Shown piece after piece: positions 25,730 through 35,450 of a stretch of 64,000 nt of DNA. A model generated the notes under the pieces. It was not told the DNA's origin and ran no database searches. It saw only the letters and a list, made by a program, of their open reading frames with translations. The DNA is from CAZDKK01 sp964506245 (GTDB lineage Bacteria > Eisenbacteria > RBG-16-71-46 > CAIMUX01 > WJJG01), in the NCBI GenBank assembly GCA_964506245.1, contig CAZDKK010000002.1, forward strand, positions 1-64,000, in the 5' to 3' direction. How positions within the stretch are numbered: position 1 is the stretch's first letter; every line of letters starts with the position of its first letter. The position numbers and the translations under genes were made by a program.

Positions 25730-28087
25730 ATGCACCGCCGTCTCGCTGCCTTCTGGATGATCCTACTCGCCGGGTGGATGCTCGATGGGTCCTCTGCAGC
25801 CCACGCCTTCTCCCCGGGCTTCATCGAGAACCGTGGACAAGTGGATGAACGGGTGCTCTATTACGCCACGGGACCCGGAGCGACGATCTACTTCACGCTG
25901 GACGCCCTCGTTTTCGACTTGCGTGAGTGTCCGATGGAAGGCGAAGAGGCCTCGCCGCACCGGGGCTGCGCTGTGTGGGTGCGATTCGATGGCGCCCAGG
26001 CTTCGCCGGTGGTCGAGGCCCGGGGAGAGCTGCCCGGGCGCTACAACTTCTTCCTCGGAAGCGACCCGGCGCGTTGGCGGACCGATGTGCCGTCGTACAA
26101 AGAGGTCGTCTATCACGATGTCTGGCGCGGGGTAGACCTGGTGTTTCGGAGCCGGGATGGTGAGCTAATCTACGACGCGGTGGGCGGGGACGAGGGCACG
26201 TTGCCCGCGCCTGTGTTCCAGTATGAGGGTGCCGCGGAGGTGGTTGTACAGGGAGACGGAGAGGTGTGGGTAGAGACTCCCGCGGGCCGCCTACTGGAGG
26301 TTCGAGCGTCGAACGAGGGAAGGTTCCTCTCGGCAGGAATGGCTATGTCCGGAGGTGCCATGCCTGCAGACCGCGACGATCCTTCCGCCCTTCTCTGGAG
26401 CACCTTCCTGGGGGGAAGCTCAGGTGACGGTAGCATGGCCCTGGCACGGGATCTCTCGGGAGACCTCGTCCTGGGGGGGATAACCGGCTCGCCCGACTTC
26501 CCCACCGCACCGGGATCCTATGACACGTCTTTCAACGGTGGTGAGTGGGATGTCTTCGTCGCCATGCTCTCCAGCGTGGGAAGCGAACTCCTCTGGGGCA
26601 CTTTCCTCGGGGGAAGCGGAACCGAGGATCTCGATGGCGGTGCCCTCGCCCTGGATCCCTCGGGAAACCCCGTTCTGACAGGAACGACCAGCTCCGCCGA
26701 CTTCCCCACGACGCCGGGGGCCTATGCCCCTATGTTTAACGGTGGTGAGAGGGATGTCTTCGTCGCCATGCTCTCAAGCACAGGGAACGCACTTCTCTGG
26801 AGCACCTTCCTGGGTGGAAGCGACGGTGAGCGTGGCACGGGTCTCGACCTGGACCCGTGGGGAGACCCCGTCCTGACCGGGACAACCGAGTCCTCCGACT
26901 TCCCCACCACGCCCGGGGCCTATGACACCTCGCACAACGGCGAGGACGCCGATGTCTACGTCACCAAGCTCTCCAGCACTGGGAGCGCAGTTCTCTGGAG
27001 CACCTTCTTGGGAGGGAGTTCTGTGGATGGCGGCTTCCGCGTTCTCCTCGCTCTTGATCCCTCCGGCCATCCTGTTCTGACGGGAGCCACAGAGTCATCC
27101 GACTTTCCCACGACGCCGGGGGCCTATGACACCTCGTGGAACGGTTACCACGATGTCTTCGTCGCCAAGCTCTCCAGCACGGGGAGCGCACTCCTCTGGA
27201 GCACTTTCCTGGGGGGAAGCACAACCGAGAGCGCCGAGGCCATCGTTCTGGATCTCTCGAGCAACCCCGTCCTATCGGGATGGACCGGCTCCTCTGACTT
27301 TCCCACGACACCGGGGGCCTACGACACCTCGTTCAACGGTGGCGAGCAGGATGGCTTCGTCGCCAAGCTCTCCAGCACGGGGGAGACGCTTCTCTGGAGC
27401 ACCTTCCTGGGGGGAGACGGGTGGGACGAGGACCGGACCCTCGCTCTGGATCCCTCGCAGAATCCCATCCTGGCGGGAGGCACCGGCTCCTCCGACTTTC
27501 CCACGACACCGGGAGCCTACGACACCTCGTTCAACGGTGGTGCGTTGGATGCCTTCGTCGCGCAGTTGTCCAGCACCGGGGAGGCACTTCTCTGGAGCAC
27601 CTTCCTGGGGGGAAGCCTGGACGATCGCGCGCTTGGCCTCACCCTGGACCCCTCGGGCAACCCCGCGCTGGCGGGGTACACTCGCTCCGCCGACTTTCCC
27701 ACGACACTGGGGGCCCACGACACCACGTTCAACGGTGGCTTCGATGCCTTCGCCGCCATGCTGTTGGCAGGCGGAACGACTGGCGTGCCGGAATCCAGTG
27801 CCCCCCGCATTGTCGGGTTGTCCCCCGGCCTGCCCTGTCCGCAAGACGGCAGCGTCAACATCCGATATGAGCTGGCGCAGGAGACGGACGTGGATCTGCG
27901 GATCTGCGACGCGACGGGCCGTCTAGTATCGGCGCTCATCGCCGGCACGCATCCGGCGGGAATGCACGAGGTGATCTGGGACGGGCGGAATCGCCATGGC
28001 CAGCGGATGGGTACGGGAATCTACTTCGTCCAGCTGGAGGGGGCCGGGCAGGAGTTGCACAGGAAGATGATGTTGGTCCGGGAGTAG
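25730..28087 (+). CDS. Secreted SBBP-repeat protein with FlgD-like C-terminal domain
   Basis: 785 residues. ATG 25730 has GGAGGTG upstream and begins a signal peptide ending near AHA. Residues ~28-200 match the N-terminal domain usual in this class (FIENRGQVDERVLYYATGPG, YKEVVYHDVWRGVDLVFRS). Residues 221-~680 are seven SBBP repeats of about 65 residues, LLWSTFLGGS...DPSGNPVLTG.T.SSDFPTTPGAYDTSFNGG. The C-terminal ~80 residues are FlgD-like (INIRYELAQETDVDLRICDA-type, then HEVIWDGRNRHGQRMGTGIY, ending KMMLVRE). It is a probable extracellular beta-propeller, partner unknown. Confidence 0.9.
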   Translation: MHRRLAAFWMILLAGWMLDGSSAAHAFSPGFIENRGQVDERVLYYATGPGATIYFTLDALVFDLRECPMEGEEASPHRGCAVWVRFDGAQASPVVEARGELPGRYNFFLGSDPARWRTDVPSYKEVVYHDVWRGVDLVFRSRDGELIYDAVGGDEGTLPAPVFQYEGAAEVVVQGDGEVWVETPAGRLLEVRASNEGRFLSAGMAMSGGAMPADRDDPSALLWSTFLGGSSGDGSMALARDLSGDLVLGGITGSPDFPTAPGSYDTSFNGGEWDVFVAMLSSVGSELLWGTFLGGSGTEDLDGGALALDPSGNPVLTGTTSSADFPTTPGAYAPMFNGGERDVFVAMLSSTGNALLWSTFLGGSDGERGTGLDLDPWGDPVLTGTTESSDFPTTPGAYDTSHNGEDADVYVTKLSSTGSAVLWSTFLGGSSVDGGFRVLLALDPSGHPVLTGATESSDFPTTPGAYDTSWNGYHDVFVAKLSSTGSALLWSTFLGGSTTESAEAIVLDLSSNPVLSGWTGSSDFPTTPGAYDTSFNGGEQDGFVAKLSSTGETLLWSTFLGGDGWDEDRTLALDPSQNPILAGGTGSSDFPTTPGAYDTSFNGGALDAFVAQLSSTGEALLWSTFLGGSLDDRALGLTLDPSGNPALAGYTRSADFPTTLGAHDTTFNGGFDAFAAMLLAGGTTGVPESSAPRIVGLSPGLPCPQDGSVNIRYELAQETDVDLRICDATGRLVSALIAGTHPAGMHEVIWDGRNRHGQRMGTGIYFVQLEGAGQELHRKMMLVRE
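26390..27775 (+). repeat. Seven in-frame ~195-bp tandem repeats (SBBP)
   Basis: Each unit begins at a CTTCTCTGGAGCACCTTCCT-like sequence and encodes one SBBP repeat. High similarity between units at the DNA level points to recent duplication and makes copy-number change by recombination likely. Confidence 0.85.
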
Positions 28088-28158
28088 CCGGATCGACGCC
28101 GAACACGACCGTACCCGTGACCATCCTGCTCCGGTCAGGTCAACTCCGGGCTTGGAAT

Positions 28159-28231
28159 GCGCCCCAGGGGATACCCTGTTGATTTGCCTGCCGAAGGCCT
28201 GATCCGATATGGTCCCGCCTGGGAGGGCGGC
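28159..28231 (+). repeat. Dispersed repeat, copy B
   Basis: The counterpart of 25411-25484, with the core at 28181-28205. It lies between the SBBP gene and the TMTC-like gene, 77 bases before the ATG at 28308. Confidence 0.65.
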
Positions 28232-28307
28232 ACGAGGCTCCGCCCCCAGAGCCCGGGCGGTGCCGGGCAAGGTCGGGGCCGCTCGGCAGCACTGCGGAAG
28301 GAGTGTC

Positions 28308-30086
28308 ATGACGAAGGGGATGAAGACGCGATCGGCGGCGGCGAATGCTGAGCCTCCGCGCGCGAACGCACTGAACGCGCGGCGGCAGGAGCGCGGTGTC
28401 CTCCTCGGCGCGCTCGTGATCGTGTGCGGCGTCCTCCTGGCCTACGCGAACAGCTTCTCCGGCCCCTTCGTCTTCGACGACATCCCGAACATCCTCGCCA
28501 ATCCCGCGATCCGCTCGCTCTGGCCACCCCAGCGGCTGCTCTCGCCGCCGCCCGATGCTGGCATCGCCGGCCGCCCCATGGTCAGTCTGTCGCTGGCGAT
28601 CAACTACGCCATCAGTGGCTATCGGGTGTGGAGCTATCATGCGCTGAACGTGCTGATCCATGCCCTGGCCGCGCTGGCGCTCTTCGGCCTCGCGCGGCGG
28701 ACGCTCCTCTCTCCGATCCTGCGGGAGCGCTTCGCCCCGGTCGCAACGCCGCTGGCGGCCGCAGTGGCCCTGCTCTGGGCTGTTCACCCGCTGCAGACGC
28801 AGGCCGTGACCTACATCATCCAGCGCTGCGAATCGCTGATGGGGTTGTTCTTCCTCCTGACCTGCTATTGCGCCGTCCGCGGCTGGGAATCGCCCCACGG
28901 CACGCGGTGGCACGCGGCGGCGATCGCCGCCTGCCTGGCCGGCGTGGCGACGAAGGAAGTGATGGTGGCAGCGCCATTCCTGATTCTCTTGTACGACTTC
29001 GTCTTCCACAAGCGATCGCCCCGGCAAGCTTGGGCTGCGTCACCCCGCTTGTACATGGGACTTGCCGGAGCCCTCGTATTGCTGGCGATTCTGACGGCCA
29101 TGACAGCGGGTCGGACCTTGCACGCGGATCAGCTGCCCGTTTCGCCGGTGGAGTACGCTCGCACTCAGCCCGAGGTCCTCTGGCACTACCTGCGCATGGT
29201 CGTCTGGCCGGCACCGCTGGCGCTCGACTACGGCTGGCCGGTAGCTCCATGGATGCGCGTCTGGCTGCCCGGCTTGGGGGTGCTGGCACTGCTGGCCGCG
29301 ACGCTCTGGGGACTGGCGCGGCGGAACGCGGCCGCGTATGCCGGGGCGTGGTTCTTCGCGATTCTGGCGCCCAGCTCGAGCATCGTCCCCCTGCAGGACC
29401 TCGCCTTCGAGCACCGCATGTACCTCCCGCTGGCGGGGCTCGTGGCGCTCGTCACCGTCGGGGGCTACGTGCTTGCGGCGCGATTCGCCCGACGGGCGGG
29501 TCGAGCGGGCGGCGGCAGCGCCTTGGGCCGGGGCCTCGTTGCCGTGGCCCTCGGGCTGGCGCTGGTCCTGGGCGCCCTCACCCACGCGCGCAACCGGGAC
29601 TACCGCAGCGAGGTCGCGATCTGGGCCGACACGGTGGCCAAGCGACCGGATAACGGCCGAGCCCACCTGAGCCTGGGGGTCGCGCTCGGGCAGGAGGGCC
29701 GCGCCGCAGAGGCGATGCAGCACACGCGCGAGGCCCTGCGCCTGAGCCCCAACTCCGCCAAGGCGCAGGTCAACTACGGCATCGGGCTGCTGGAGCAGGG
29801 GCGCGCGCAGGAGGCGATCGGGCACTTTCAGCGCGCGATCGAGCTCGCCCCGGGCTTTGCCTCCGCGCACAGCAACCTGGGCATTGCCCTGTGCCAGCTC
29901 GGACGGGTACTCGAGGGCGTGACGCACTTGCGCGATGCCCTGCGCCTCGATCCCAACTGCGTCGAGGCGCACTACAATCTGGCGTTGGCCCTGCGCGATC
30001 TGGGCCAACCCGAGGAAGCCCGTTACCACTACCAGGAAGCGCTGCGCATCGATCCGCGCTACGTGGCGCCCGAGGGGACACGGTAG
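28308..30086 (+). CDS. TMTC-like multi-pass membrane protein with TPR repeats
   Basis: 592 residues from ATG 28308 with GGAAGGAG upstream. About ten transmembrane helices fill residues ~30-430. Hallmarks of the TMTC/DUF1736-like GT-C group are visible: FVFDDIPNILANPAIRSLWP, RPMVSLSLAINYAISGYRVW, HALNVLIHALAALALF and HPLQTQAVTYIIQRCESLMG. Residues ~455-590 are four TPRs (GRAHLSLGVALGQEGRAAEA and the following copies). Eukaryotic TMTC proteins are O-mannosyltransferases; bacterial homologues are presumed lipid-linked-sugar-dependent glycosyltransferases. It is followed by a glycosyltransferase gene (24-base gap) and an AsmA gene, suggesting an envelope glycosylation unit. Confidence 0.85.
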   Translation: MTKGMKTRSAAANAEPPRANALNARRQERGVLLGALVIVCGVLLAYANSFSGPFVFDDIPNILANPAIRSLWPPQRLLSPPPDAGIAGRPMVSLSLAINYAISGYRVWSYHALNVLIHALAALALFGLARRTLLSPILRERFAPVATPLAAAVALLWAVHPLQTQAVTYIIQRCESLMGLFFLLTCYCAVRGWESPHGTRWHAAAIAACLAGVATKEVMVAAPFLILLYDFVFHKRSPRQAWAASPRLYMGLAGALVLLAILTAMTAGRTLHADQLPVSPVEYARTQPEVLWHYLRMVVWPAPLALDYGWPVAPWMRVWLPGLGVLALLAATLWGLARRNAAAYAGAWFFAILAPSSSIVPLQDLAFEHRMYLPLAGLVALVTVGGYVLAARFARRAGRAGGGSALGRGLVAVALGLALVLGALTHARNRDYRSEVAIWADTVAKRPDNGRAHLSLGVALGQEGRAAEAMQHTREALRLSPNSAKAQVNYGIGLLEQGRAQEAIGHFQRAIELAPGFASAHSNLGIALCQLGRVLEGVTHLRDALRLDPNCVEAHYNLALALRDLGQPEEARYHYQEALRIDPRYVAPEGTR

Positions 30087-30110
30087 GCGGAGCCACGGGG
30101 ACGTTCACAC

Positions 30111-31187
30111 ATGGCGCGCATTCTCTACGGTGTACAAGGCGAGGGGCGGGGCCACAGCTCGCGCAGCCGCATCATCATCGAAAACCTCGTCGTGCACGGC
30201 CACCAGGTCAAGATCCTCACCTCGCACAAGGGATACGACTACCTCAGCCGGTACTTCCCCGATGTGATCCGGATCATGGGTCTCGGCTTCGTTTTCGACG
30301 GCGACCGCCTCGACGTCCTCAAGACCCTCAAGAAGAACATCCAGGACGGCTCGACCGAGGCCGGTCGCACACTCAAGACCCTGGTGACGACCCTGCGCGA
30401 GTACAAGCCGCAGGTCGCGATCACCGACTTCGAGCCCTTCGTGCCGTATGCCAAGACGCTCGACGGCCTGCCGTTCCTGAGCATCGACCACCAGCACGTC
30501 CTTTCCCACTGCCGGCTGGAGTACCCGTACGCCTGGCGCCCCGACTTCATGAGCGCAAGAGGGGTGGTCGACGCCATGTATCAGCTCGCCGACCACTACT
30601 ACGTGACGACCTTCTTCTTCCCGGAGATCAAGCCGCGCTACCGGAGCCGCTCGATGCTGGTCGGACCCATCCTGCGCCGGGAGGTGCTGGAACAGAAGAC
30701 CGCCAGCGGGGTGGGAAGGGCGGAGGGTCCGATCATCGTCTACGCGACCACCAGCGAGGCGCGCCTGGCGATCGAGCTGGCGCGGCGGACGGGGTATCGC
30801 TTCCTCGCCTACGGGTTCCAGCGCGAGGGCGAGGACGGGAACATCCTCTTCAAGCCCCCGAGCACGAGCGGCTTCCTGAACGATGTTGCCGGCGCCCGGG
30901 CGATCATCACCAACGGCGGATACACGCTCATGAGCGAGGCGCTCTACCTGGGCAAGCCCATCTACTCCATTCCGATTGCGGGCCAGTTCGAGCAGATGAT
31001 CAATGGGTACTATCTGGAGAAGCTGGGCTACGGTCTCTTCGACCTCTCCCCCACCGAGGAACGTCTGGCCATGTTCCTCGACGGCCTTGACTACTACCGC
31101 CGCAACATCCAGCGTGATGCCGAGCGATTCTGCGGCAACCCATTGCTTCTCGATGAGCTGGAGACGAAGATCGCAGAGCTGACATGA
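30111..31187 (+). CDS. Glycosyltransferase, MJ1255/VC2487-like (GT28-type fold)
   Basis: 358 residues. The N-terminus MARILYGVQGEGRGHSSRSR is the glycine-rich loop of the TIGR00661/MJ1255 family. The C-terminal domain has ARAIITNGGYTLMSEALYLG and GKPIYSIPIAGQFEQMINGY, the nucleotide-sugar-binding motif of MurG/GT28-type GT-B enzymes. It is a cytoplasmic transferase using a nucleotide sugar; acceptor unknown. It sits between the TMTC-like and AsmA genes in the same direction, consistent with a cell-envelope glycan role. Confidence 0.85.
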   Translation: MARILYGVQGEGRGHSSRSRIIIENLVVHGHQVKILTSHKGYDYLSRYFPDVIRIMGLGFVFDGDRLDVLKTLKKNIQDGSTEAGRTLKTLVTTLREYKPQVAITDFEPFVPYAKTLDGLPFLSIDHQHVLSHCRLEYPYAWRPDFMSARGVVDAMYQLADHYYVTTFFFPEIKPRYRSRSMLVGPILRREVLEQKTASGVGRAEGPIIVYATTSEARLAIELARRTGYRFLAYGFQREGEDGNILFKPPSTSGFLNDVAGARAIITNGGYTLMSEALYLGKPIYSIPIAGQFEQMINGYYLEKLGYGLFDLSPTEERLAMFLDGLDYYRRNIQRDAERFCGNPLLLDELETKIAELT

Positions 31188-31253
31188 TCCCTACGTCCGC
31201 CTGTAGATGAGCAGGACGGGACAGCGGCAGCGAGGGTGAAAGGAGGCACCACG

Positions 31254-33893
31254 ATGGCGCGCAAGGGTCACGGGTTTCTGCGGGGCGCTCTCATCGCCCT
31301 GGCCGTGGTGATTCTGGCGATCATCGCTGCGGTGATCCTCGTTCCCAAGGATGCACTGCGCGACAGGGTGCTCGCCCAGATCGAGCAGCAGACGGGTCGG
31401 ACGGTGACGGTCGGCAAGGTGGGCTTGCGCGTGCTGCCCACGCCCCGTCTGACGCTGCAGGACCTGAAGATCGGCGAGCCGGCGACGGGGCCCCGCAGTC
31501 GGGTGACGGTGCCGAGACTCGACCTGCAGGCCCGCCTCTGGCCGCTGCTGAAGCGCAGGCTCGAGGTGACGCGGGTCCTGATCGACGAGCCGCTGGTCGA
31601 GGTGTTCGTGGAACAGCCGGCGGCTGGCGCGGGGGCGCTTCAGTCGTCGGCAGCCGGCACCCTGCTTCCGGCAGGCGCCGTCGCCCGCTCGGCCTCGCCC
31701 GCGCGGGTCGGCGGGCCACCGCCCGTCAACATCCAGATCCGGGAGCTGCAGATCCAGGGCGGGCGCGTGCGGGTCTACGCGCAGAGCGGGGAGCCATTCG
31801 TGGTCCTGGGAGGCCTGTCGGAGCAGTTCGCTGCCGAGGTCACGACCGCCGGTCTTGTACAACTGAGGGGTGAAACCAAGGTCGATACGGTGCGCGTCCA
31901 TCTGCCGGCCGGAACCCTCGGCCGCGATCTGACGCTGCGGCTGCAGAAGGACCTCAGCTTCGACACGACCCGCGATCTGCTCAGCATCACGACGGCCACG
32001 CTGTCGCTGGGCGACCTCCCGGTCGCCGTGACGGGCCAGATCACGGGCCTCACCGCCAACGCGCCCGCGGCAGATCTGCACCTATCGGGGGGGCCGGCCA
32101 GCGTCGCGAGCATCCTCGGCTACCTGCCCGACACGATGTTTCCGGCGATCGAGGGGATGCGCTCGGAGGGCATTCTCGAGCTGTCGGCGGAGCTTCGCGG
32201 CCCGCTGGCGCCGCCGGCCGGCGCGCAACCGCTTTCCCCCGAGGCCTTGCCCGACTTCGTCTGCAATCTCACGCTCACTCATGGGCGTATCCAGCACCCT
32301 CTGCTCCCGGGACCCGTCGAGGATATCGCGCTTGCGCTGCACGCGGATCGGGACACGGTCGAGGTGGCCGAGTTTGCAGCCCGCAGCGGCTCGAGTCGTC
32401 TCAGCGCGCGCGCCACCGTGACGCAGTATCTTGTCTCTCCGCAGCTCGTCCTCGGTCTCGATGCGGACGTGGACCTCGCGGACGTCTCCGCGCTCCAGGC
32501 GAAACCGGACTCGCTCCGGCTGACCGGCCGCGCCACGGCGCAGCTCGTCGTCTCCGGCCCGACCCAGCCGCCGGATGCGCTGGTGCCGGTGGGCACAATC
32601 CGCATCGTCAATGCGAGCGCTCAGGGGCTGCTCCTGCCCGCGCCCGTCTCGTCGGCCAGCGGGACCCTCACCCTGCGCGGCCAGGACCTGACCGCCGACG
32701 CGCTCAGCGCGCAGGTGGGCCGCAGTGACGTCCGCGTCGACGGCCGGCTCACCAACTACCGCGCGCTCGATCCGCGGGCCAAGAGCACGAAGCCCGCCCG
32801 CATCACGGCGCAGGTGCGCGGCCGCTTGCTCGATCTGGACGAGTTCATCCCGCCGCCGGGCGAGGCCTCGAGGGCCCGCGCGGGGGCGACGGGCGCGCGT
32901 GCCACCCCGGCCGCGATGCTCGCCCTCGTGGAGGGCACCCTCGGCGTGCAGGTGGACGAGATCCGGGTCAACCACGCGGTCATCCGCAATGCCCGGGGCA
33001 CCATAGGCGTCGATCGCGGCTTGTTCAACTTCAACGGCGTCACAGCCGAGGCGTTCGGGGGACGGTTGGGTGCCCAGGGCAGTCTTGATTACCGCAAGCT
33101 GGAGCGCCCTCATTTCGATCTCCAGATGCAGGTGCAAGAGGCGCAGGCGGCGGAGCTGTACAACTATGCCGCTGACCTGAATCGCTTTGCGCGTCTGGGC
33201 GGGTTCTTGAGCGGTGCCCTCAGCGCGACGGCACGGCTGTCCGGAGACCTCAACGATTCGCTGAGTCTCGACCTGGGCACGTTCGCGTCGAACGGCAACC
33301 TGCAGATGCAGAACGGCAGCCTCGCGAATCATCCCCTCCAGGCCTCGCTGGCCGAGTTCCTGAAGGCACCCCAGCTCGCCACCCTCGCCATCTCTGACTG
33401 GCTGCAGCCGTTCAGCATCCAGGCCGGCCGCCTGGTGATCGACGGCATGAGCCTCAAGGCCGGCCCGATTGAAGTGGGCGCCACGGGCTGGCAGGCGCTC
33501 GATGGCTCGGTGGGCATCGCGCTCGACCTGATCCTGCCGCAAGAACTCGCCGCCGGCATCCGGTCGCAGGTACCTGCGGAGCTGGCGTCGATCCTCTTCG
33601 GCGGTGCTGGCGAGCGTGTCGCCCTGCCTCTCGAGATCTCGGGCAAGATGCCCAAGCCGAAGGTGTCCCTCAACGCCGAGAAGCTGCGCGCGGGGGCGCA
33701 GCAGCGCGTCGAGCAGCGCCTGGCGCAGGAACGCGAGCGGCTGCAGCAGGAGGCACGCCGGCGCGCGGACGAGTTCCTGAAGGGGCTCACCCCGACCCCG
33801 GGGGACACGGCGGAGCAAGAGGCGGAGCCGCAGGAACAGGAGGTCGAGAAGCAGGTCAAGGACCTGCTCAAGGGGATCCTGAAGAAGAAGTAG
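31254..33893 (+). CDS. AsmA family protein
   Basis: 879 residues from ATG 31254, with AAAGGAGG 7 bases upstream; a GTG at 31236 is the alternative. One N-terminal transmembrane anchor (FLRGALIALAVVILAIIAAVI) is followed by the AsmA N-terminal domain (VGKVGLRVLPTPRLTLQDLK, LDLQARLWPLLKRRLEVTRV). A long repetitive beta-rich periplasmic region follows, with the AsmA C-terminal segment FASNGNLQMQNGSLANHPLQ. It ends in a charged coiled coil (residues ~810-879, with KDLLKGILKKK at the end). AsmA-like proteins bridge the periplasm and are implicated in phospholipid transport to the outer membrane. Confidence 0.88.
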   Translation: MARKGHGFLRGALIALAVVILAIIAAVILVPKDALRDRVLAQIEQQTGRTVTVGKVGLRVLPTPRLTLQDLKIGEPATGPRSRVTVPRLDLQARLWPLLKRRLEVTRVLIDEPLVEVFVEQPAAGAGALQSSAAGTLLPAGAVARSASPARVGGPPPVNIQIRELQIQGGRVRVYAQSGEPFVVLGGLSEQFAAEVTTAGLVQLRGETKVDTVRVHLPAGTLGRDLTLRLQKDLSFDTTRDLLSITTATLSLGDLPVAVTGQITGLTANAPAADLHLSGGPASVASILGYLPDTMFPAIEGMRSEGILELSAELRGPLAPPAGAQPLSPEALPDFVCNLTLTHGRIQHPLLPGPVEDIALALHADRDTVEVAEFAARSGSSRLSARATVTQYLVSPQLVLGLDADVDLADVSALQAKPDSLRLTGRATAQLVVSGPTQPPDALVPVGTIRIVNASAQGLLLPAPVSSASGTLTLRGQDLTADALSAQVGRSDVRVDGRLTNYRALDPRAKSTKPARITAQVRGRLLDLDEFIPPPGEASRARAGATGARATPAAMLALVEGTLGVQVDEIRVNHAVIRNARGTIGVDRGLFNFNGVTAEAFGGRLGAQGSLDYRKLERPHFDLQMQVQEAQAAELYNYAADLNRFARLGGFLSGALSATARLSGDLNDSLSLDLGTFASNGNLQMQNGSLANHPLQASLAEFLKAPQLATLAISDWLQPFSIQAGRLVIDGMSLKAGPIEVGATGWQALDGSVGIALDLILPQELAAGIRSQVPAELASILFGGAGERVALPLEISGKMPKPKVSLNAEKLRAGAQQRVEQRLAQERERLQQEARRRADEFLKGLTPTPGDTAEQEAEPQEQEVEKQVKDLLKGILKKK

Positions 33894-33983
33894 ATTGGGC
33901 TGCGACGACCGGGCGGGGACAGCCCCTGTGCCCCCCGCTGCGCCGCCGGCTCAATCAACCGTGCTTTGGCCAGAAGAGGCTCT

Positions 33984-35450
33984 ATGAACTGCCCGCACGA
34001 AGTGCCTCACTGCGACACGCATGGTTGCTTTGTCGATGGGTTGGGGCGGCACGCGGCCACTCCCAATGCGCTGGCCGACGACTCCGCCGCGCTGGATCCA
34101 TCAGCGGTAGTGAGCGTCCTTCAGTTCGGCGCGATCCTCCCGCCTCTGTCTCCCTGGCAAGGGATCAGGAGGTTGGAGCCCGGGTACCAGCACGAAGCCC
34201 ATGGAGGGAAGAGCCCCATCCCCCTGGGTCACCCTCATGGAGCCGCCCAGCTTGATCCGGACCAGCAGGCGCGTCAGGTTCGTGACTTGCTGGACAGGAT
34301 ATTGAAGAGGCTCATAGGTGACCGCAGAGATCCGGTGCTGTTGTTCAGCGGTGGCGTCGACTCCGGACTCCTGGCTGCCCGGTTGGTGGCCCTCGGATTT
34401 CGCGAGAGCCTGTTGCTGAACTACAGCTTCGGGCAGGACGATCCCGAATCGCTGCTGGCCGAGGCCATGGCCAAGCACCTGGGTCTGCGATTCGAGCGCA
34501 TCTTCCCCAGGCGATCCCCCTGCGAGTGCCTGCGCGCACCCGGGGGTGTCTATCCGCAGCCGTTCAGCGACCAGTCAACCGCTCCTACCTGGGACTTCGC
34601 CCGCACCGTGGTCGAACGTCTGGCCGGGTGCCACCGCCTCATCCTCGATGGCACCGGGGCTGACGGGGCCTTCGGCATGAACCAGAAGATCGCCCGATGG
34701 AGCCGGGTCGTGCGCACGCCCGCGCTTCTGCGCCGGAGCGCCTCATTCGTCTACGGTCGCGCGCTCTGGCACAGCGCGGCGCGATGGGAGTACCCGTTCC
34801 GGGTGGCCCGACGTTCGGCGATCCTGCCCCTCCCCGCCGCTGCCGTGGCGCAGAACACGCTCGCCGGAATCCTGTACCGCGCGGCCCCCGGCCATTCACT
34901 CGACGGCATGCTCTCGAGCTGGGTGGGCAGCTGGGCGGGCGAATCCATGGCCTCGCGCATCATGGCCGCCGACCTGGCACTGATCTGCGCGAACATCTTC
35001 GCCCAGAAGGGGTTGCCTATCCTCGAGGGGGCAGGGCATGTGGTCGCCTATCCCTTTCTGGATTCGGAATCGGTCTCTTTTGCCCTGTCGGCAGTCCCGA
35101 GCTGGGCGATGGACGAAGCGAAGGCGCCGCTCAAGCTGTGTCTGGCAGGTCAGGTTCCGCGCGAGATGGTGTATCGGGCCAAGAGCGGCTTCATCGATCC
35201 CCGGCGCGGCGTGTTCCACGCGCCGGAGTTCATCGCCCATCTTCGTGCCACCCTGGATGACTCCGGTCCCATTTCCCCCTACTTGTGCAGAAGGCCTGCG
35301 CTCAAGGCCTGCGATCTCCTGCACCGCCATCGATCGCTCCCGGCACAGACGTTGGATTGCCTGTGGGGAATCACCTTCACGGACCGGTGGATCAGGTCGG
35401 CGGGCCGCGGCAGCGGGGCCCACAGCTCGCCGACCGGCGATCTTCTGTAA
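33984..35450 (+). CDS. Asparagine synthase-like ATP-pyrophosphatase domain protein
   Basis: 488 residues from ATG 33984 with AGAAGAGG upstream. The ATP-binding motif LLFSGGVDSGLLAARLVALG is at residues ~122-140. Later conserved segments are LILDGTGADGAFGMNQK, YPFLDSESVSFALSAVPSWA and VYRAKSGFIDPRRGVF, all typical of the AsnB C-terminal domain. The N-terminal ~110 residues keep only the last part of a glutamine-amidotransferase domain (FGAILPPLSPWQGIRRLEPG) and lack the catalytic Cys2. It may therefore use ammonia or another amine, or depend on a partner. It could be an amide-forming ligase for envelope glycans or peptides rather than asparagine synthesis. Confidence 0.82.
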   Translation: MNCPHEVPHCDTHGCFVDGLGRHAATPNALADDSAALDPSAVVSVLQFGAILPPLSPWQGIRRLEPGYQHEAHGGKSPIPLGHPHGAAQLDPDQQARQVRDLLDRILKRLIGDRRDPVLLFSGGVDSGLLAARLVALGFRESLLLNYSFGQDDPESLLAEAMAKHLGLRFERIFPRRSPCECLRAPGGVYPQPFSDQSTAPTWDFARTVVERLAGCHRLILDGTGADGAFGMNQKIARWSRVVRTPALLRRSASFVYGRALWHSAARWEYPFRVARRSAILPLPAAAVAQNTLAGILYRAAPGHSLDGMLSSWVGSWAGESMASRIMAADLALICANIFAQKGLPILEGAGHVVAYPFLDSESVSFALSAVPSWAMDEAKAPLKLCLAGQVPREMVYRAKSGFIDPRRGVFHAPEFIAHLRATLDDSGPISPYLCRRPALKACDLLHRHRSLPAQTLDCLWGITFTDRWIRSAGRGSGAHSSPTGDLL

